DNA of 64,000 nt, taken from contig NC_063070.1 in NCBI RefSeq assembly GCF_022605165.1, positions 496,001 through 560,000 on the forward strand. Direction: 5' to 3'. Position numbers and translations under genes: made by a program. The number at the start of each line of letters is the position of its first letter. Position 1 is the stretch's first letter. Source of the DNA: Purpureocillium takamizusanense. Lineage: Eukaryota; Ascomycota; Sordariomycetes; Hypocreales; Ophiocordycipitaceae. This document shows positions 46,637 to 58,433 of this stretch, piece by piece. The notes under the pieces are model-generated. The model worked only from the letters and a program-made list of their open reading frames with translations. It was not told the origin of the DNA and ran no database searches.

Positions 46637-47895
46637 CTTGAAACACCGGGAATCGCGCTCGTGGGGGATCAATGGGTGCCACGCGGGTGACAGAGGAGGT
46701 GGAGAGAACGTCGGAAGCGTTGGGGCGCAAAGTGGTTGGAAAATGGAGGGTTGAATAACTTGGGAGCAAGCACGCGGTCGTCGTCGGGGAGCTCCAGCGG
46801 CCGGCAGCGGTGTCGGGCAGGGAAGACCCGGAACTGGCCACGGGGTGGCGACGCCCCGGTATGGTTCAGCAGCAGGTGCGAAGCTACTCGTAGTGGACAG
46901 CTCAGGTAAGCAGGAACGCCACCCTCGCAAATACTGGGAACGGGGCTCAGAATGGGTACCTTATCAGTAGTACCAACATGGCCTAACCCATTCATCTAGC
47001 CACTTTTACGTACTATATTGGGGAAAGTATTGCTCGCTTGGTCCCCTAGAGTACCTTTATTGTTCGTATCTGTACTTTGATAATAATCTGTTCTTTTCAA
47101 ACTTTGCCCCCCTGTTCACAAGTCCACGCCGTCAAGCCGCCATGGCCCCTGCCAGCGTTGCCTAAGTTAGTACCTAAAACTGCGCGGCCAAGTTTCAGCG
47201 GCGGCGACCGACCCGCGACTTGACCAGACGACAGACAGCATGCGTGTCCCGCGAACGTGCGGCATTCTCCTCGTGACTGATGCGATGACTATTTACGGCG
47301 ATGCTGCTTGTTCCTCCGGCCGACGCTGCTACGTAGTTGAGAGTGGATGGACGTCGTTGGGCATTAATCTTATCATCACTGGAACGAGGAGGAACACCGT
47401 CTTTATTCGGTAGGAACGGAATATAAATGCACGTTTGCTGTAACCTTGCTTGTCCCAAGTTGTTTTGCTCACTGCGAAACCCAGGCTCAGGCCCGTCAGG
47501 AGCAGAACCAGACAAGGTGCCCCAGCTTCTGGTCCTCTTTGCATTCGTCTCGGGAGCGAAACCCTATCAGGACAAGGGACCACTTACCGCAGCGTTTGTT
47601 AGCCCTTCAAAATAATGCCTCACCGGCCGTCTTCCAGGCGGTCCAAACCCGAGGTAATCCGCTTTGAGGCGACCGTACCCGCGCCCGTTCTTTCCCTCTC
47701 AGCGACCCTATCCGGCGCCGGAAGACCGATCCGGACCGGCCCGCTGCCACTGCCGTGCTGTAAGATTTGATTTCGGCTCAATACAAGGGCGACATGACAA
47801 TGATCAGAGATCTCACTTTGGGTGGCAAGGCCTGAACGAATCGAAAGCAACAAAGCTATTGATGCTATCAACGCAGCGGCCCATACGAAGGCTAC
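46637..47895. other. Intergenic region LPD1/SGD1
   Basis: About 1.26 kb upstream of LPD1 and downstream of SGD1. No gene supported. A single TTAGTACCTAAAA motif copy is at 47163. Confidence 0.55.
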
Positions 47896-50502
47896 CTATT
47901 CCCCGATATCCATTGCCTGCACTACCGCTTGTGCCCTTTGCCTTACGCGTTGCAGCTTCTTGCTGTCTTTGACACCAATCAGCTTGGATTGCCGAACTCG
48001 CTTTCTGAGAAACCAATGTATCCCTACGGCCAGTGTTGGAGTTTCTCGCGCTGGACCGAACACCCGAAGCACAGTGGCTTCTTCTTTGTGGTCTTTGCCT
48101 GTGCAGCGCCGCAGCAAAGCCACCAAAAATCCCTCCACGAATGCACTCGTCCAGCGATTCACCTCGGGAAGCTCAAGGGGCTTAAGCACGCTGATACTCA
48201 ACGATCCATCAGCCACTAGCGACGCGTAGAACTGGGCGACATTGGCAGCTCGCCGCTCGTCCTTCATCCTCTCGCTGTCTGCCGTATCCTCTTCGACGCC
48301 GTCCTCGCCAAAAAGAGATTCTCCAAGGCCGCGGAAAATCTTCCAAAGCCGGTCTTGTAGTGCAAATCGGACTCTGCTGTTCTGACAGGCTAGCCCTCCC
48401 ACCAGTGCGTAGTATTCATTGTATCGTGCCTCGCTGCCAACACACTGCACGAGAACTCGTGCGATCTCAAGCTGCTCGTCTCGCTTCAGCTTCAGATTGA
48501 CGAATTGCTGGTAACCGTCTTCGTGGCTGTTTGCCGACAAAACTGCCGTGAATATGGCGATTTGAGACGCTGTGCTGAGGCCTTGCGCGCGCGCCTTCTT
48601 GGGGTAGTCGGGCAAGACGAAATCCATGTCTTCCTCATCGTCAGGCACATGGTTGCCGGTGTCTCCACGACCGCGTGCAACGTTCCCTGCTCTTTCGGCG
48701 ACACCAACGTAGGTGGGCACGCTGGCGCCGACAAGCCACCATTTCCCTTGAGTGTCGGATCCCTCGACATCTTTTAGGCTCATGCCCATGGGAGCCAAGC
48801 CATCAAGGCGGCGCGACCGCGATTTGAGTTCGCCCAGGCGTTTTCGTATGCGCAGCACATGTTCGGACACGATGCCTGAATCGGTTCCCTTGGCCTTGGA
48901 CTTGCTGTTCTTGAGGTCGTTGATGGTTTCAATCATAAACTTTGTCCTGGCCGACACATGGGCATAGCCAATTCTGGAGACAGCCTTGCTCAGCGTGCTG
49001 GAGACGTGCTTCAAGGCCTGCGGGTCATCTCGCCGTAGGAGTCGGCCTGCCATACGGCAGACCCTAAGAAGCAACTCAACGTTGATCTCGGACAGATCCC
49101 CGAGGAACCGTTCCAAGTAGTCGAACAAAATCCTACAGCTGACGACTTCGAAGACGTAAAGCTGGGTGAGGAATGTAATGATGTTGGAAGCCTCTTTCCG
49201 TATGCTCGACTCTTCGCTATTTTCTCTGTCGGCTCTCTCGAACTGGCTTCTAAAATCGTTGACGATCCGGCGAATGAGATGCGAGCCAAAGCTGGATCCC
49301 ACGATCTTGTACATTGCGGCACAAAGTCCACCTATTAGCACGAGAAACTGGTCCGGAAGAGCCTCAGGTTTGCATATTTGGGCCAGCATTGCGTCTGTTA
49401 GGATCTCGGTCACGTCGCCCCGCGCGTTTCGCTGATAGAGGCTTTCGATTGCATCGACGATGGGCAGGATGTTACTGTCTGTGAGCCTGTTGATCTGCCC
49501 TTGAACTTGCTTTCGTAGCCGGTCCTTGACTTCGTCTTCCGATGCGGATGCGTTCCTCATCGATGGCGGCACGTACTTGGTGACCTTGGTGCCTGTCGTC
49601 GGGGCAACGTAAGGGTTTTCTCTTTTCCGTGCCACCGGCTCTGTTGCATCATCGGCGTCAGATCCGAACCCCCGAAATGGCTCATCGGAAACATCTCGTT
49701 TGTTCTGCCGCAATGTCGTCTCGGACAGACCAATGGCGTCTCCAAAATCATCATGGTCGTCACTTCCCTCAGAGACCAATTCATGGTCTGAAAACTGCTC
49801 TGAATCACTTCCAATGGTGACAGCAGGTTGAGAGATTGCTTTCCTCCTTTTAGAAGACAGCCAGTCGTCATAGTTTCTTTTCCGCTTCCTCCCCTCATCC
49901 TCGCTTTCGGTTGCATTTGTCGTGAAATCACCAAGAAGCTCGTCCAGTCCATCATCCGTGAATGCTTTGGGGAGGGACTTCCGGTTCTTTTTAATTCCGA
50001 GTTTTCTCTCGAAGTCTTCGATTTCGGCATCATCCTGTGACAGCTTTTCCCGAACGGAAGCAGTCAGACTTGCACCGCCAGCTGTCATTACCCGGGGTTC
50101 CGGCGAGGGGCTTATTTGTCGTCCACTGGTTGCGTGATGATGGTCATCGTTTTCCGCTTGCTCTTCCAAGTCGCTTTCGTTAGAGAGGGCGTATTTGTCG
50201 TCATCTTCTTTGTTGACCGGGGGCACCGGTTGTTCCCGTTTTGGCCTTACGGGATCCGTGGGGTACATCACCGCTGCAGGCCGAGGGGCCACAGATCGGT
50301 TGAGCCGGCTCGACGTATCTTGTTGGGAGTACCGTTGCGACCTTTTCTGCGCTCGCTGTGCCTTGCGTTCGTCCCTGCGCGAGACTGGCTTCGTAGTCCT
50401 CCTGCCGGCATACGCCTTAAGGCTGGAGCCCGGCGTTGGAGCATCAAGGCCCATGCGTCTAAAGAGCTTCTGTTGAAGCTCTGGTACGGAATGAGCCGGC
50501 AT
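47896..50502 (-). CDS. SGD1: SGD1/NOM1, nucleolar MIF4G-MA3 protein (40S biogenesis)
   Basis: A single exon of 868 aa. The N-terminus (PELQQKLFRRMGLDAPTPG) is typical of fungal Sgd1. About 300 acidic and basic disordered residues follow, with DERKAQRAQKRSQRYSQQ and GIKKNRKSLPKAFTDDGLDELLG. The MIF4G repeat region begins near YVPPSMRN and DRLRKQVQGQINRLTDSNI and runs through LIGGLCAAMYKIVGSSFGSHL and RMAGRLLRRDDPQALKHVS. An MA3 domain follows (LSTASQIAIFTAVLSANSHEDG onward). Sgd1 and human NOM1 bind the helicase Dbp/eIF4A-III family and are needed for 18S rRNA maturation. Length matches family members. Divergent from SRP14. Confidence 0.94.
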   Translation of the reverse strand: MPAHSVPELQQKLFRRMGLDAPTPGSSLKAYAGRRTTKPVSRRDERKAQRAQKRSQRYSQQDTSSRLNRSVAPRPAAVMYPTDPVRPKREQPVPPVNKEDDDKYALSNESDLEEQAENDDHHHATSGRQISPSPEPRVMTAGGASLTASVREKLSQDDAEIEDFERKLGIKKNRKSLPKAFTDDGLDELLGDFTTNATESEDEGRKRKRNYDDWLSSKRRKAISQPAVTIGSDSEQFSDHELVSEGSDDHDDFGDAIGLSETTLRQNKRDVSDEPFRGFGSDADDATEPVARKRENPYVAPTTGTKVTKYVPPSMRNASASEDEVKDRLRKQVQGQINRLTDSNILPIVDAIESLYQRNARGDVTEILTDAMLAQICKPEALPDQFLVLIGGLCAAMYKIVGSSFGSHLIRRIVNDFRSQFERADRENSEESSIRKEASNIITFLTQLYVFEVVSCRILFDYLERFLGDLSEINVELLLRVCRMAGRLLRRDDPQALKHVSSTLSKAVSRIGYAHVSARTKFMIETINDLKNSKSKAKGTDSGIVSEHVLRIRKRLGELKSRSRRLDGLAPMGMSLKDVEGSDTQGKWWLVGASVPTYVGVAERAGNVARGRGDTGNHVPDDEEDMDFVLPDYPKKARAQGLSTASQIAIFTAVLSANSHEDGYQQFVNLKLKRDEQLEIARVLVQCVGSEARYNEYYALVGGLACQNSRVRFALQDRLWKIFRGLGESLFGEDGVEEDTADSERMKDERRAANVAQFYASLVADGSLSISVLKPLELPEVNRWTSAFVEGFLVALLRRCTGKDHKEEATVLRVFGPARETPTLAVGIHWFLRKRVRQSKLIGVKDSKKLQRVRQRAQAVVQAMDIGE

Positions 50503-51185
50503 TGTGAGACTGGGAATAAGAGTCGCCCCTAGATGTCTTTAAGACGCAGTGAGCTGGCTGGGGATAACGATGGCGCTTTGTTGCTGCCGGCTGAGAAGAG
50601 ATTCTGGGATACTCGTGTATCAAACCCCGCAAAAGTTTCTGGACTTGGGCGAGGACCGTGCGATATCCTAACGAGACGGTCCGAGGCGATCATGGCGGCA
50701 TGCGACGAGCAGACTAGGCTTCGTTGCAATGATGCTCCTCGGCGAATTTCATGTCGGGGCAGAGGCGCGCCAAAACTTTTTGCCTTCGTCGCGCGTTCAA
50801 AGTCACAGCTTCCACCAGTGGCGGGGCTGGCGACCGACCAATTGGACGAAGTACTTCGCACGACCAACCCCACGTATACTACGTACCTGTACAGTAGGTA
50901 ATCAGGGAGGTAATTAATTCGTGCGCACCTTCCACTCCTCTGATCTAGTGGTCGGCCTCCTCTAGCGCATCACACCGTTCAGCATTGCCAGACCTCGTGG
51001 CCGCTTTCACTACTCGACAGTGCCGGCCTCGCGGGCTTGAGACGAGGAAAAGCCATTGAAAGAGCCGCGAACAACTGGCAGGTCGTCTGCTCTGGGTCTA
51101 CGCATCTCTTCCGCGGCGTGTTGTTACCCTCGTCACACACCCGCCTGCCCCTTCACCTTTCACGATCATCATAATCATCTGAGCG
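50503..51185. other. Divergent promoter region SGD1/SRP14
   Basis: 683 bp without a gene. Contains a TACGTACCTGTACAGTAGG motif near 50880. Possible shared control of two translation-linked genes, not demonstrated. Confidence 0.55.
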
Positions 51186-51742
51186 ATGGCGTCACAACAT
51201 CTCAGCCAGGACGAGGTGGGGATCATGTTCTTCTTATTGAACAGAACAGAATGACTGACACGACATCTCGCCATCAAAGTTCTTCGTCGGACTCGAGAAA
51301 CTGCTCAATCATCGGAAAGGGAGCGACCATGGCGCCGTTTACCTGACCCAGAAGCGTCGTAAGTTCAACAATTAGTTCAGTTGCAGCGCCTCCTTACCTC
51401 AAATATCGCATTCGTTCGTGCGTCTCTTGGCCGAGGAGAGGAGGCTCACTATCCTGCTCTACAGTCTCCCATGGCCAAGACGTCCCGCCCCCAACACGGG
51501 ATCGGCCCTTCCCTGATCTCTCTCTGAGCCAGCCCACGCCGGTCATCGTCCGGGCTTCAAACGGCAAGTCTGGGAAGGCGAAGAGTGGCAAGGTTAAACT
51601 GAGTACTATTGTTGAACCCCATGAACTGGACGGCTTTTACACTCGGTATGCTGAGGTTTGCAAGGCGGGAATGACAGCGTTGAAACCGAGGGATCGGAGT
51701 AAGAAGAAAGCCAAGGCTAGAAAGAAGAAGGCCTCATCTTAA
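51186..51742 (+). CDS. SRP14: Signal recognition particle subunit SRP14
   Basis: Three exons (51186-51215, 51280-51358, 51465-51742) encode 128 aa. Exon 1 is 30 nt (MASQHLSQDE), exon 2 gives FFVGLEKLLNHRKGSDHGAV and YLTQKR, and exon 3 continues LSHGQDVPPPTRDRPFPDLS. Then come RASNGKSGKAKSGKVKLSTIV, HELDGFYTRYAEVCKAGM and a Lys/Arg tail DRSKKKAKARKKKASS. The strongly basic C-terminus binds the Alu domain of SRP RNA. SRP14 belongs to the elongation-arrest domain that pauses translation of secretory proteins. Without splicing no long frame covers exons 1 and 2, so the gene is easily missed by frame-length scans. Confidence 0.93.
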
Positions 51743-53088
51743 ATTTGACACATGAGAGGATTTTGACATGCGACCTAGTTCCATATGCGTGTCTTTTTAT
51801 CTCAGACCCATCCGTGAGCTTGCGCTCTCGCCTTGGTACCTGTGTTAATGTGGCAAAACTCACTTAACAAGAGCATATGAGCAATGTATAAAGAACGACC
51901 TTAACATGTACAGCTGGCAGAATCAAGCATAGAGATTGGATAAATGAAGGCAGCAGAGGCGGGATAAACAGGGGGGAAAAAGTTAAGGATAGCTTGATTG
52001 GCACCGTTCTACTGTCTCGCCACGTAAGCGTGTCGAGCTGCGACGTGAAGCCCGTGGAGTCGCTGGTCCAACGACACCGGCAGTTAGGGGGCATACCGCG
52101 ATTACGAGAGAAAAAGGATCAATGTGTACAAATTGATGGGATCGAGATATGCAAACGCGGGAATTTACTCCGAGCACAGTCGCATCAAGACTGACATGCG
52201 AGGCCAAAACGCTGTGCACACAGAGCGTGGGAATGCTCTGGGCTTTTGCGCGTTTCCATGGTAGTTCAGTAAAAGATCTAATTTTAGCATGATCGGTGAA
52301 TTACAGATGGCTCAGCTCGGCCGTTCGAGTGCAATCAAGTCTCCGACTACGGCCTTCAATACGGCGGAAGCCGGCTCGCAAGTTCCGTGTTTGGTCAGTA
52401 GGGGCTATCATCGTACCTCAGGCGCGGAGACCTACAACACAGGCTCAATGACCGAGATTCCTGTATGTTAGGCGGAACCAACATCCCTCAGCAGTACTAG
52501 CTCCGCGACGTCCATGCGCAAGAGGACGAGAAGGCGCGGGTCGTAGAGCACTCATCACCTCAAGAACAAATCATGGTCTACAGCGGGCAGGCGGTGTTTC
52601 GAAAATACGCGGAAGACTCAAGGGAGGGAACTTACCTTCGGTATCAAAGCGTTCGCGAGTGCGGAGCCGAAGTAGTAGTGGTCGGTAATCGGTCGTCGCC
52701 AAAGAGATTCCTCGTGCGTCGAGGTCGACAAGCCAAACCGCCACACCATACCTCTACTCTCCTCGCAGGCTTCTGCCCGGATGCCACTCGCTTGTGGACA
52801 CCTCCATTCCAAGTGCTGTGGGCGGATGGGTCGTCTTGTGCTGCGGTTCCCTCTCCGGTCCCCGTCGGAAAGCACGACATCGTCGTCAGGCCTAGTCATG
52901 GCGTCCTACCAGCGAAGAGCCGTCACCAGCCACGCTTGCCCGCCAGCCTCTCCAACATCCTACGCTTGTCATCCGCAACTGAACCCTAAGCCATCCGGCA
53001 ACCTGACACCATCGTTTGCTTTATCCTCATACATTCTAGGTAGAACCTTGCCCTCTCCTCCCTCCTTCTTTGTCCCGGCGAACAACAG
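51743..53088. other. Intergenic region without recognised gene
   Basis: About 1.3 kb. Frames on both strands between 52570 and 53040 are open but show no recognisable family; a 5' exon of the doubtful ORF that follows could lie here. Confidence 0.45.
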
Positions 53089-53403
53089 CCATTGCCTGTC
53101 CTCGTCAAACAGCGGCCCGCGACACCCGTATTTGCGCGGCGTCTGGACAAGAACTATCCGTCTCTCACGGACGAAACGCAAAGCCACCCATCCTCCAAGT
53201 CCAGCTACCTGCCTTGGGTACAGTGGTTTCGGCAAAGCCGGAAGGGGTGGCCTCATTGGGCGTCAAAAACCAATCCACCTAGAACCCTGGGAATTTTCGA
53301 CCGCGAAAAGAACTTGACAAAACGAAAAAAGAAGCTGCGATGGAGAGCAACCAACCGGCTCGCCAAACACAATATTGTGTTCAGTGCTCTCCAGCCGCTT
53401 TGA
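53089..53403 (+). CDS. Possible 3' exon of an unrecognised small protein
   Basis: An open segment of 104 codons behind a good acceptor (CAACAG at 53088) and ending in TGA. The product starts PLPVLVKQRPATPVF and contains the aromatic block SSYLPWVQWFRQSRKGWPHW, TLGIFDREKN, then a basic tail (KKKLRWRATNRLAKHN) ending SALQPL. Composition looks protein-like and would suit a small mitochondrial or RNA-binding protein, but I do not recognise a family. I could not find a 5' exon ending in the right phase with a good donor; the obvious donor at 53040 has a stop in that frame. The stop lies only 20 bp from the convergent RRM gene stop, so an untranslated or antisense origin is possible. Confidence 0.28.
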   Translation, partial: PLPVLVKQRPATPVFARRLDKNYPSLTDETQSHPSSKSSYLPWVQWFRQSRKGWPHWASKTNPPRTLGIFDREKNLTKRKKKLRWRATNRLAKHNIVFSALQPL

Positions 53404-53423
53404 CGATGCGCGATCGAAGGCCC

Positions 53424-55297
53424 TTACATAATCTGATCTTGGGTGAGACCAGCATGAGCATCCGTCTCCATGCTGTCGCTGGGGCCTTGGTTCAAGTACT
53501 TGACGAAGCTCAAGTTCAGGGGACGGCCACCGTACTGGTAGCCTTGGAACTTAGCGATGGCAGTATCGGCGGTATCGGCGGTGTCAAAACGGACAACGCC
53601 GCTGCCGCGAGACCGGCCGCTGGGCTCGTACTGGATCTCAGCTTGCTCCACCTTGCCAATAGTCGTGAAGAGCTCGACCAGGTCGTCGTTACTGGTAGAC
53701 CAAGGAAGCTGCATTTGTGTAGTCAGTATTAGCACCGCCATGTGCACATTGCAAAGTGACACTTACGTTTCGAACGTAGATGGTCTCGCTCCTCTCAGTG
53801 CCAGCGGTAGCATGGTCAGTGAATGGATTCGGAGGAACCGAGGCAGCAGCTGGAGCATCGAAACTGCCGCCACCACCAGTAAAACCGCCTCGGCCTCCAA
53901 ATGCGAAGCCTCCGCGGCCACCTCCGAAACCTCCGCGACCGAAGCCGCCGCCGCCGCCAAAGCCTCCACGCATGCCGCCACCATATCCACCACGTCCAGG
54001 GAAGCCCATTCCACCTGCGGCAGCGAAACGGTCCTCCCGGACCTCAAGCATACGGCCTTGCCAGTCGTAGCCATTGAATTGCTGAATCGCGTTCCGAGCG
54101 TCGTCAGGACTCTCAAACACAACGATGCCCGAGCCCTTAGGCCGGCCATCTGGGCCGACGTGAACATCGGCACGAATCACGCCGCCAATCCGAGCTGCAG
54201 GCAATGAGTAAACGCCGCTTACTGTGGCGGGGAGGGGAGTGTCTTACCGGCTTGTCGAAAGAGGTCCTTCAGGTCTTGCCATCCCACGTTGAAAGGAAGC
54301 TGTCGCACTTGACGTTAGCATTTATGCCATTCCACCTATACCAACAAAATTGTTCTCGCGAGTGTACTCACATTGGCCACATAAAGCTGGCGACCGCCGC
54401 CTCCAGGCGCGCCACCGCCGCCGTAGCCGGCGTTGAAACCGCCTGACATACCGCCTCCGAATCCACCGCGATTCCCGCCTGTGGCGCCGATGAATCGAGG
54501 CTCAGCCTCGCGGTCCTGTGACGTCTTAATAACGGGAGTTGAGAAGGATGAGGTGCGCTTTACCTCTCGGACGTAAACAAGCCGGCCCATTAGGTTTTGG
54601 TTGCTGAGCTGAGCAACTGCTTGCTGGGCCTGCTCTCGAGTGGCGTATTCGACAATTCTGGGTGGCATTGTCAGCCTCTGGCCATACATACTAACTTGAA
54701 AGTAATGGGGATCATGAACATACCCGCAGCCCTGTGAAGATGGGGAACAACGCAACACGTTAGTTTAACAACCCAATCAGCGCCGGCAACGCTGGGTATC
54801 CATCGTCCCGGGGGGTTTGTGGCCTGGATCTCTAAGTACTTACCTTAGACATCCCATTAGGGAGCAGTAACACGTCCGCGAAGAGCACCTCTCCAGCTAG
54901 AGCACAATTATTAGTTAGCCAAGCCCTCGATCTATGCCATTGTATGATTCATACCCTGCCTCATGAAATCCTTGAGGTGATGCCACTTGACATCATAAGA
55001 TAGGTTGCCGACATAGACGCGACGGTCCTGCTGCGAAGTCTCGCGAATGTTGTTCATCATCTGCTCGCGCGCGGCGGCTCGTTCTTCGTACGACCGGTGT
55101 GGTGCCTGACCGCTGAAGCCTGTACTGGATCCTCCACCAGGCGCGGCCGTTCCGGTCATGGGCGAGCGATCGCGGTTGCGGCGATAGTCGTCTCGGCTGT
55201 TTGATCTGCTGCGAGGCGAGTAGGAGCGACGACGGGGCTGCCTTCCGGGACTCCTCGAGCGTCGACGGGGGGATCTGGACCTCTCGCGCTGCGACAT
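53424..55297 (-). CDS. GBP2: Gbp2/Hrb1-like SR protein with three RRMs (mRNA export)
   Basis: Eight exons (55297-54955, 54896-54844, 54731-54724, 54657-54564, 54515-54372, 54299-54248, 54194-53767, 53708-53424) encode 468 aa; all phases agree. The N-terminus is an RS domain (SQRERSRSPRRRSRSPGRQP). RRM1 (RRVYVGNLSYDVKWHHLKDF) is split by four introns, one pair enclosing an 8-nt exon that supplies GCG in MSKGCGIVEYATREQA. Gly-rich linkers (GGNRGGFGGGMSGG; GGRGGFAFGGRGGF) separate RRM2 (QLYVANLPFNVGWQDLKDLF) and RRM3 (TIYVRNLPWSTSNDDLVELF). Yeast Gbp2 and Hrb1 bind TREX and monitor spliced mRNA before export. The dense 5' intron set could allow regulated splicing (inference). Confidence 0.92.
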
Positions 55298-57189
55298 GTC
55301 AGCTGGCCTGGCAAGCTGTGATAGCGAAACACAAAAAGACAGCTGCAGGCCCGGTTGTGGCTGCGTTCCGATGGTGGAAAGGTGGTGGTGGAAGATTGTC
55401 GGGTGGGCTCGTGGCAGTCGCAGGCTGGAAAACACGCAGTCCAACGTTGGACGTGGGAATCACAGATCAACCAGGCCGATAGTGGAGCAGGCCGAGTCTG
55501 GCTCCACTCCTGCGTCAGCGACCAGCCAGCCCAGGACTCCAACCAGTTGCGCATGAGCTCGGTAGCCTGGAACAGACGGAAGACAAAGACGAGCGAAATT
55601 TTTGCGCGGTATGTTCCAAGCGGCCCGAGATGCGGTCTGTAGGCGTATCAAGCCGGGGCGAAAGCTGACGAGAGTTCTGCTACGCTGCAAACCGGGACGC
55701 AGGCGGAAGGATCCGGCAAGGGCGGTGGCTCACGTAGTGAAGGGGAAAACGACGTTGAGGACGAATGAACAACTTACAGGCCGGTAGGTATCACCAGAGT
55801 CAGCTGCGAAGCGCGTTAGAGCCGATGCGAAATAGGGTGCCAGAGACGACACCTGGGAAGGCAACGATGCGAGGAAAGCTGGGGGAAAGGGCGGAAAGAG
55901 AGGGCGACGAGCGGGGAGGAGGGAGGAGGGCCTTGTGGTTTGAAATAAGAGCCTACTAACCCTTCAGGTTACCTGACCTTACCAGCAGATGAGGAAGTCA
56001 GGCAGGCAGGTACCTTGGAGGTAGAGGTGGGGGTGCATCGAAGGGGGACACAGTGAGGTGCGGCGATGCGTGGTGCGTGGTGGTAGGAGACATGCAGGTG
56101 GGAAGGGATTTGGGGGGGGGCGAGCTGGCGTCTGGTAGTGTAGTGCAGTGCGGCGTGGTGCGCTGCAGTGCACTGCAGTGTGCAGAGTGCAGCGTAGTGG
56201 TGCATGGCATGAGGAAGGGCGACGCGAGGAGCAGCCAGGCGCTTGCTCCTGGCTGGGTGCGACTGGCAACTGTGCTTGTCGCCTGGGAGGAATGGGGCAA
56301 CATGTGGCATGCTCACTGGGTAACACGCCGAGTGGAAGCGGCAACGACCGAACATGCGGGCGACGAGGGAGGCGCAGAGGCAGCTGTTTTGTCGTTGTGC
56401 CTCCACCTCGCGCACCAGTGCAGCATCCCATCCATGAATGGGCACGCTGTCACCGACCCTCATCAAGAGTGGAAGAGTCCATGGCCAGCCACTGCACCGT
56501 GCCACGAGCGAAGCAGAGAGCAATGGATGCCAAGGGCTGCGGCTCAGTGCTCCCCAGCCTCAACTCGGGCGGGTGTGGAGGGATGTGGTCGGGCAACAAA
56601 GGAAGCGACAAGACAGGGAGGGCTGATGGCAGCAATTGGGCGGGGGGCGTGTATGGAATGCCGGAGTCGCAAGGAAACAAGAGACAGGATGCGGCCAAGG
56701 CGGCAGAGCGGAGAGAAGGGACATACCCATGGTCACTATGTGCCCGTCTGTGGGCGACGAGCAATGGCAAACGAATCGACACAAGGCAGGGCCGTCGGTC
56801 GGTCGCGAGAGAAGTCGCCGTCGATTGAGCTGCGCGGTGCTAGCAGAGCGAGCACCTGGGCGAGGGCTGGAGGGGACGCTTCCCAGTGTCTCCAGCGGGC
56901 GCGGCGCGAACACGGTGTGGGAATCCGGGGAAAGGCACGATGTGCTCTGGGTAGGTCAGTACGTCGGTCGGTGAGTCGTCGGGCGACGCAGTCGGCGCTC
57001 TCAAGTCGGTCGGAGCGAGACGAGGCGCAGCCTCCAAGTGAGGAGCAATGGGAACGGATCTTACAGCGCTCGTTCGCGATCAGGGATGGTAGCCGAGAAG
57101 CTGTACTCCGAAGGGGGTGCGGGGCGTGTGCGGCAGGGAGACCTGGAAGAACCTGGAAGGGAACGAGAGGAGGGGAGGGGAGGAGGATT

Positions 57190-57640
57190 TGGAGCTCTAC
57201 CTACTTAGTACGTCAAAGGCCGTTGCGCTTGCTGCACGCGAACTCAACACGGACGAGGTACCGAGCACGCTGGTCGCATGACATGCTCTACCAAGGTACT
57301 CAGGTACCATACCTACTACTACTAGGTAGGTACTCCGTACCCAGGTACGCAATACCTTAAAAGTACTAAGGTAGAAAGAGCAGGCAACGTCCATTACGAA
57401 CTGCTCCAGGGCTGTCTGCCCTATAAACCGTCTTACCTACCTAGGTACCTACCTATATTAATCTTATCAAAGGGTCTAGTAGTACCCGACCACTACTCTA
57501 TACGAGATATAAAGGTACTAGGTAGATATCACTCCCTACCTAGTACCTCTGTGGGTACTTAAAGTCAGGAGCTACTTCTACTTTACGTCGTCAGCGCTTT
57601 CACCACTTATAGTACTAAGGTACTAAGGTACTTATAGTAA
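57190..57640. repeat. Cluster of GTACCTA/TAGGTACC palindromic repeats
   Basis: The densest cluster in the window, for example CCTACCTAGGTACCTACC at 57434-57451, ACTACTAGGTAGGTACTC near 57315 and CTAAGGTACTAAGGTACTTA near 57615. Both orientations are intermixed, so overlapping hairpins are possible. Confidence 0.75.
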
Positions 57641-58433
57641 TTGCCCCTGCTAGATGACGCGCTCTCATAAAAACCCTCGCTAATATACATTAAAGTTGGA
57701 CCCTCTAATGGAGGCTCTGCGTAAGGCGACTTAGCGACGTTAGGTGAGAAGAGACAGTCGAAACACTGTCAGGGAAGGAGCCAAGCAAGACAGGCACCGA
57801 ACGAGACTTGCGGGCCGCGCCATCGTATCTTCTCGTGCCAAGAACCCTGTCCGGCAGGCCTAGGTACCGCCTCACGACGTAAAAGTTAACAGCGTTCAGA
57901 GATTACCTGGGTATAAAGTTAGCAGCTCCCTGCGTCATAAGTGCCGCAGCCGACACAATCTGACACCATATGCCTACACTCGTATATGATTTAGTGGTAG
58001 TCGTATAAAGCGCAAGCTGGCCGGTAACGCCCACCATATCCCTGCTCAGCCAGGGGACGATCACGCCCTCATTAGCAAGGCTTTCGATGGAGGATCCGAG
58101 AAGAACAGATCTTCTGGCAATGAGCTGGGCGCTGGGCGCAACATCCTGGGAAGGCGTCCAAAGGTGACTGTGACTGGCGTTCGACTGCGCGACAGGTGAG
58201 CACCTTAGCAAGGTGAGAGGAACCCTGACGGCGGGCTGCAATTGGACGACAGCTTCCGTGATGGCGGCCAATGAGCAATGGCTGCCAAGGTCCAGGTATC
58301 TGTCACATCGCCCAGGTAGACGAAAGGTAGTTACTGCGGGTTCCTACGGGCGTGGACAACTTGCTATCTGGGCATTACCAAAAGAACGGGACGGTGTTGG
58401 GTTCAGTCAACTGAAGACAGTCAGTCATGGTCA

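Noticed and set aside
56053..57360. A 435-codon open frame on the plus strand as a protein gene
   Set aside because: It starts with GTG, has low-complexity Arg/Gly/Ala composition, no recognisable domain, and lies in purine-skewed DNA that lacks stop codons by composition. Kept only as a finding.
57903..58271. A 122-codon minus-strand frame with a fairly protein-like C-terminal half
   Set aside because: Its first codon is TTG rather than ATG, no splice partner was found, and it sits among GTACCTA repeats.
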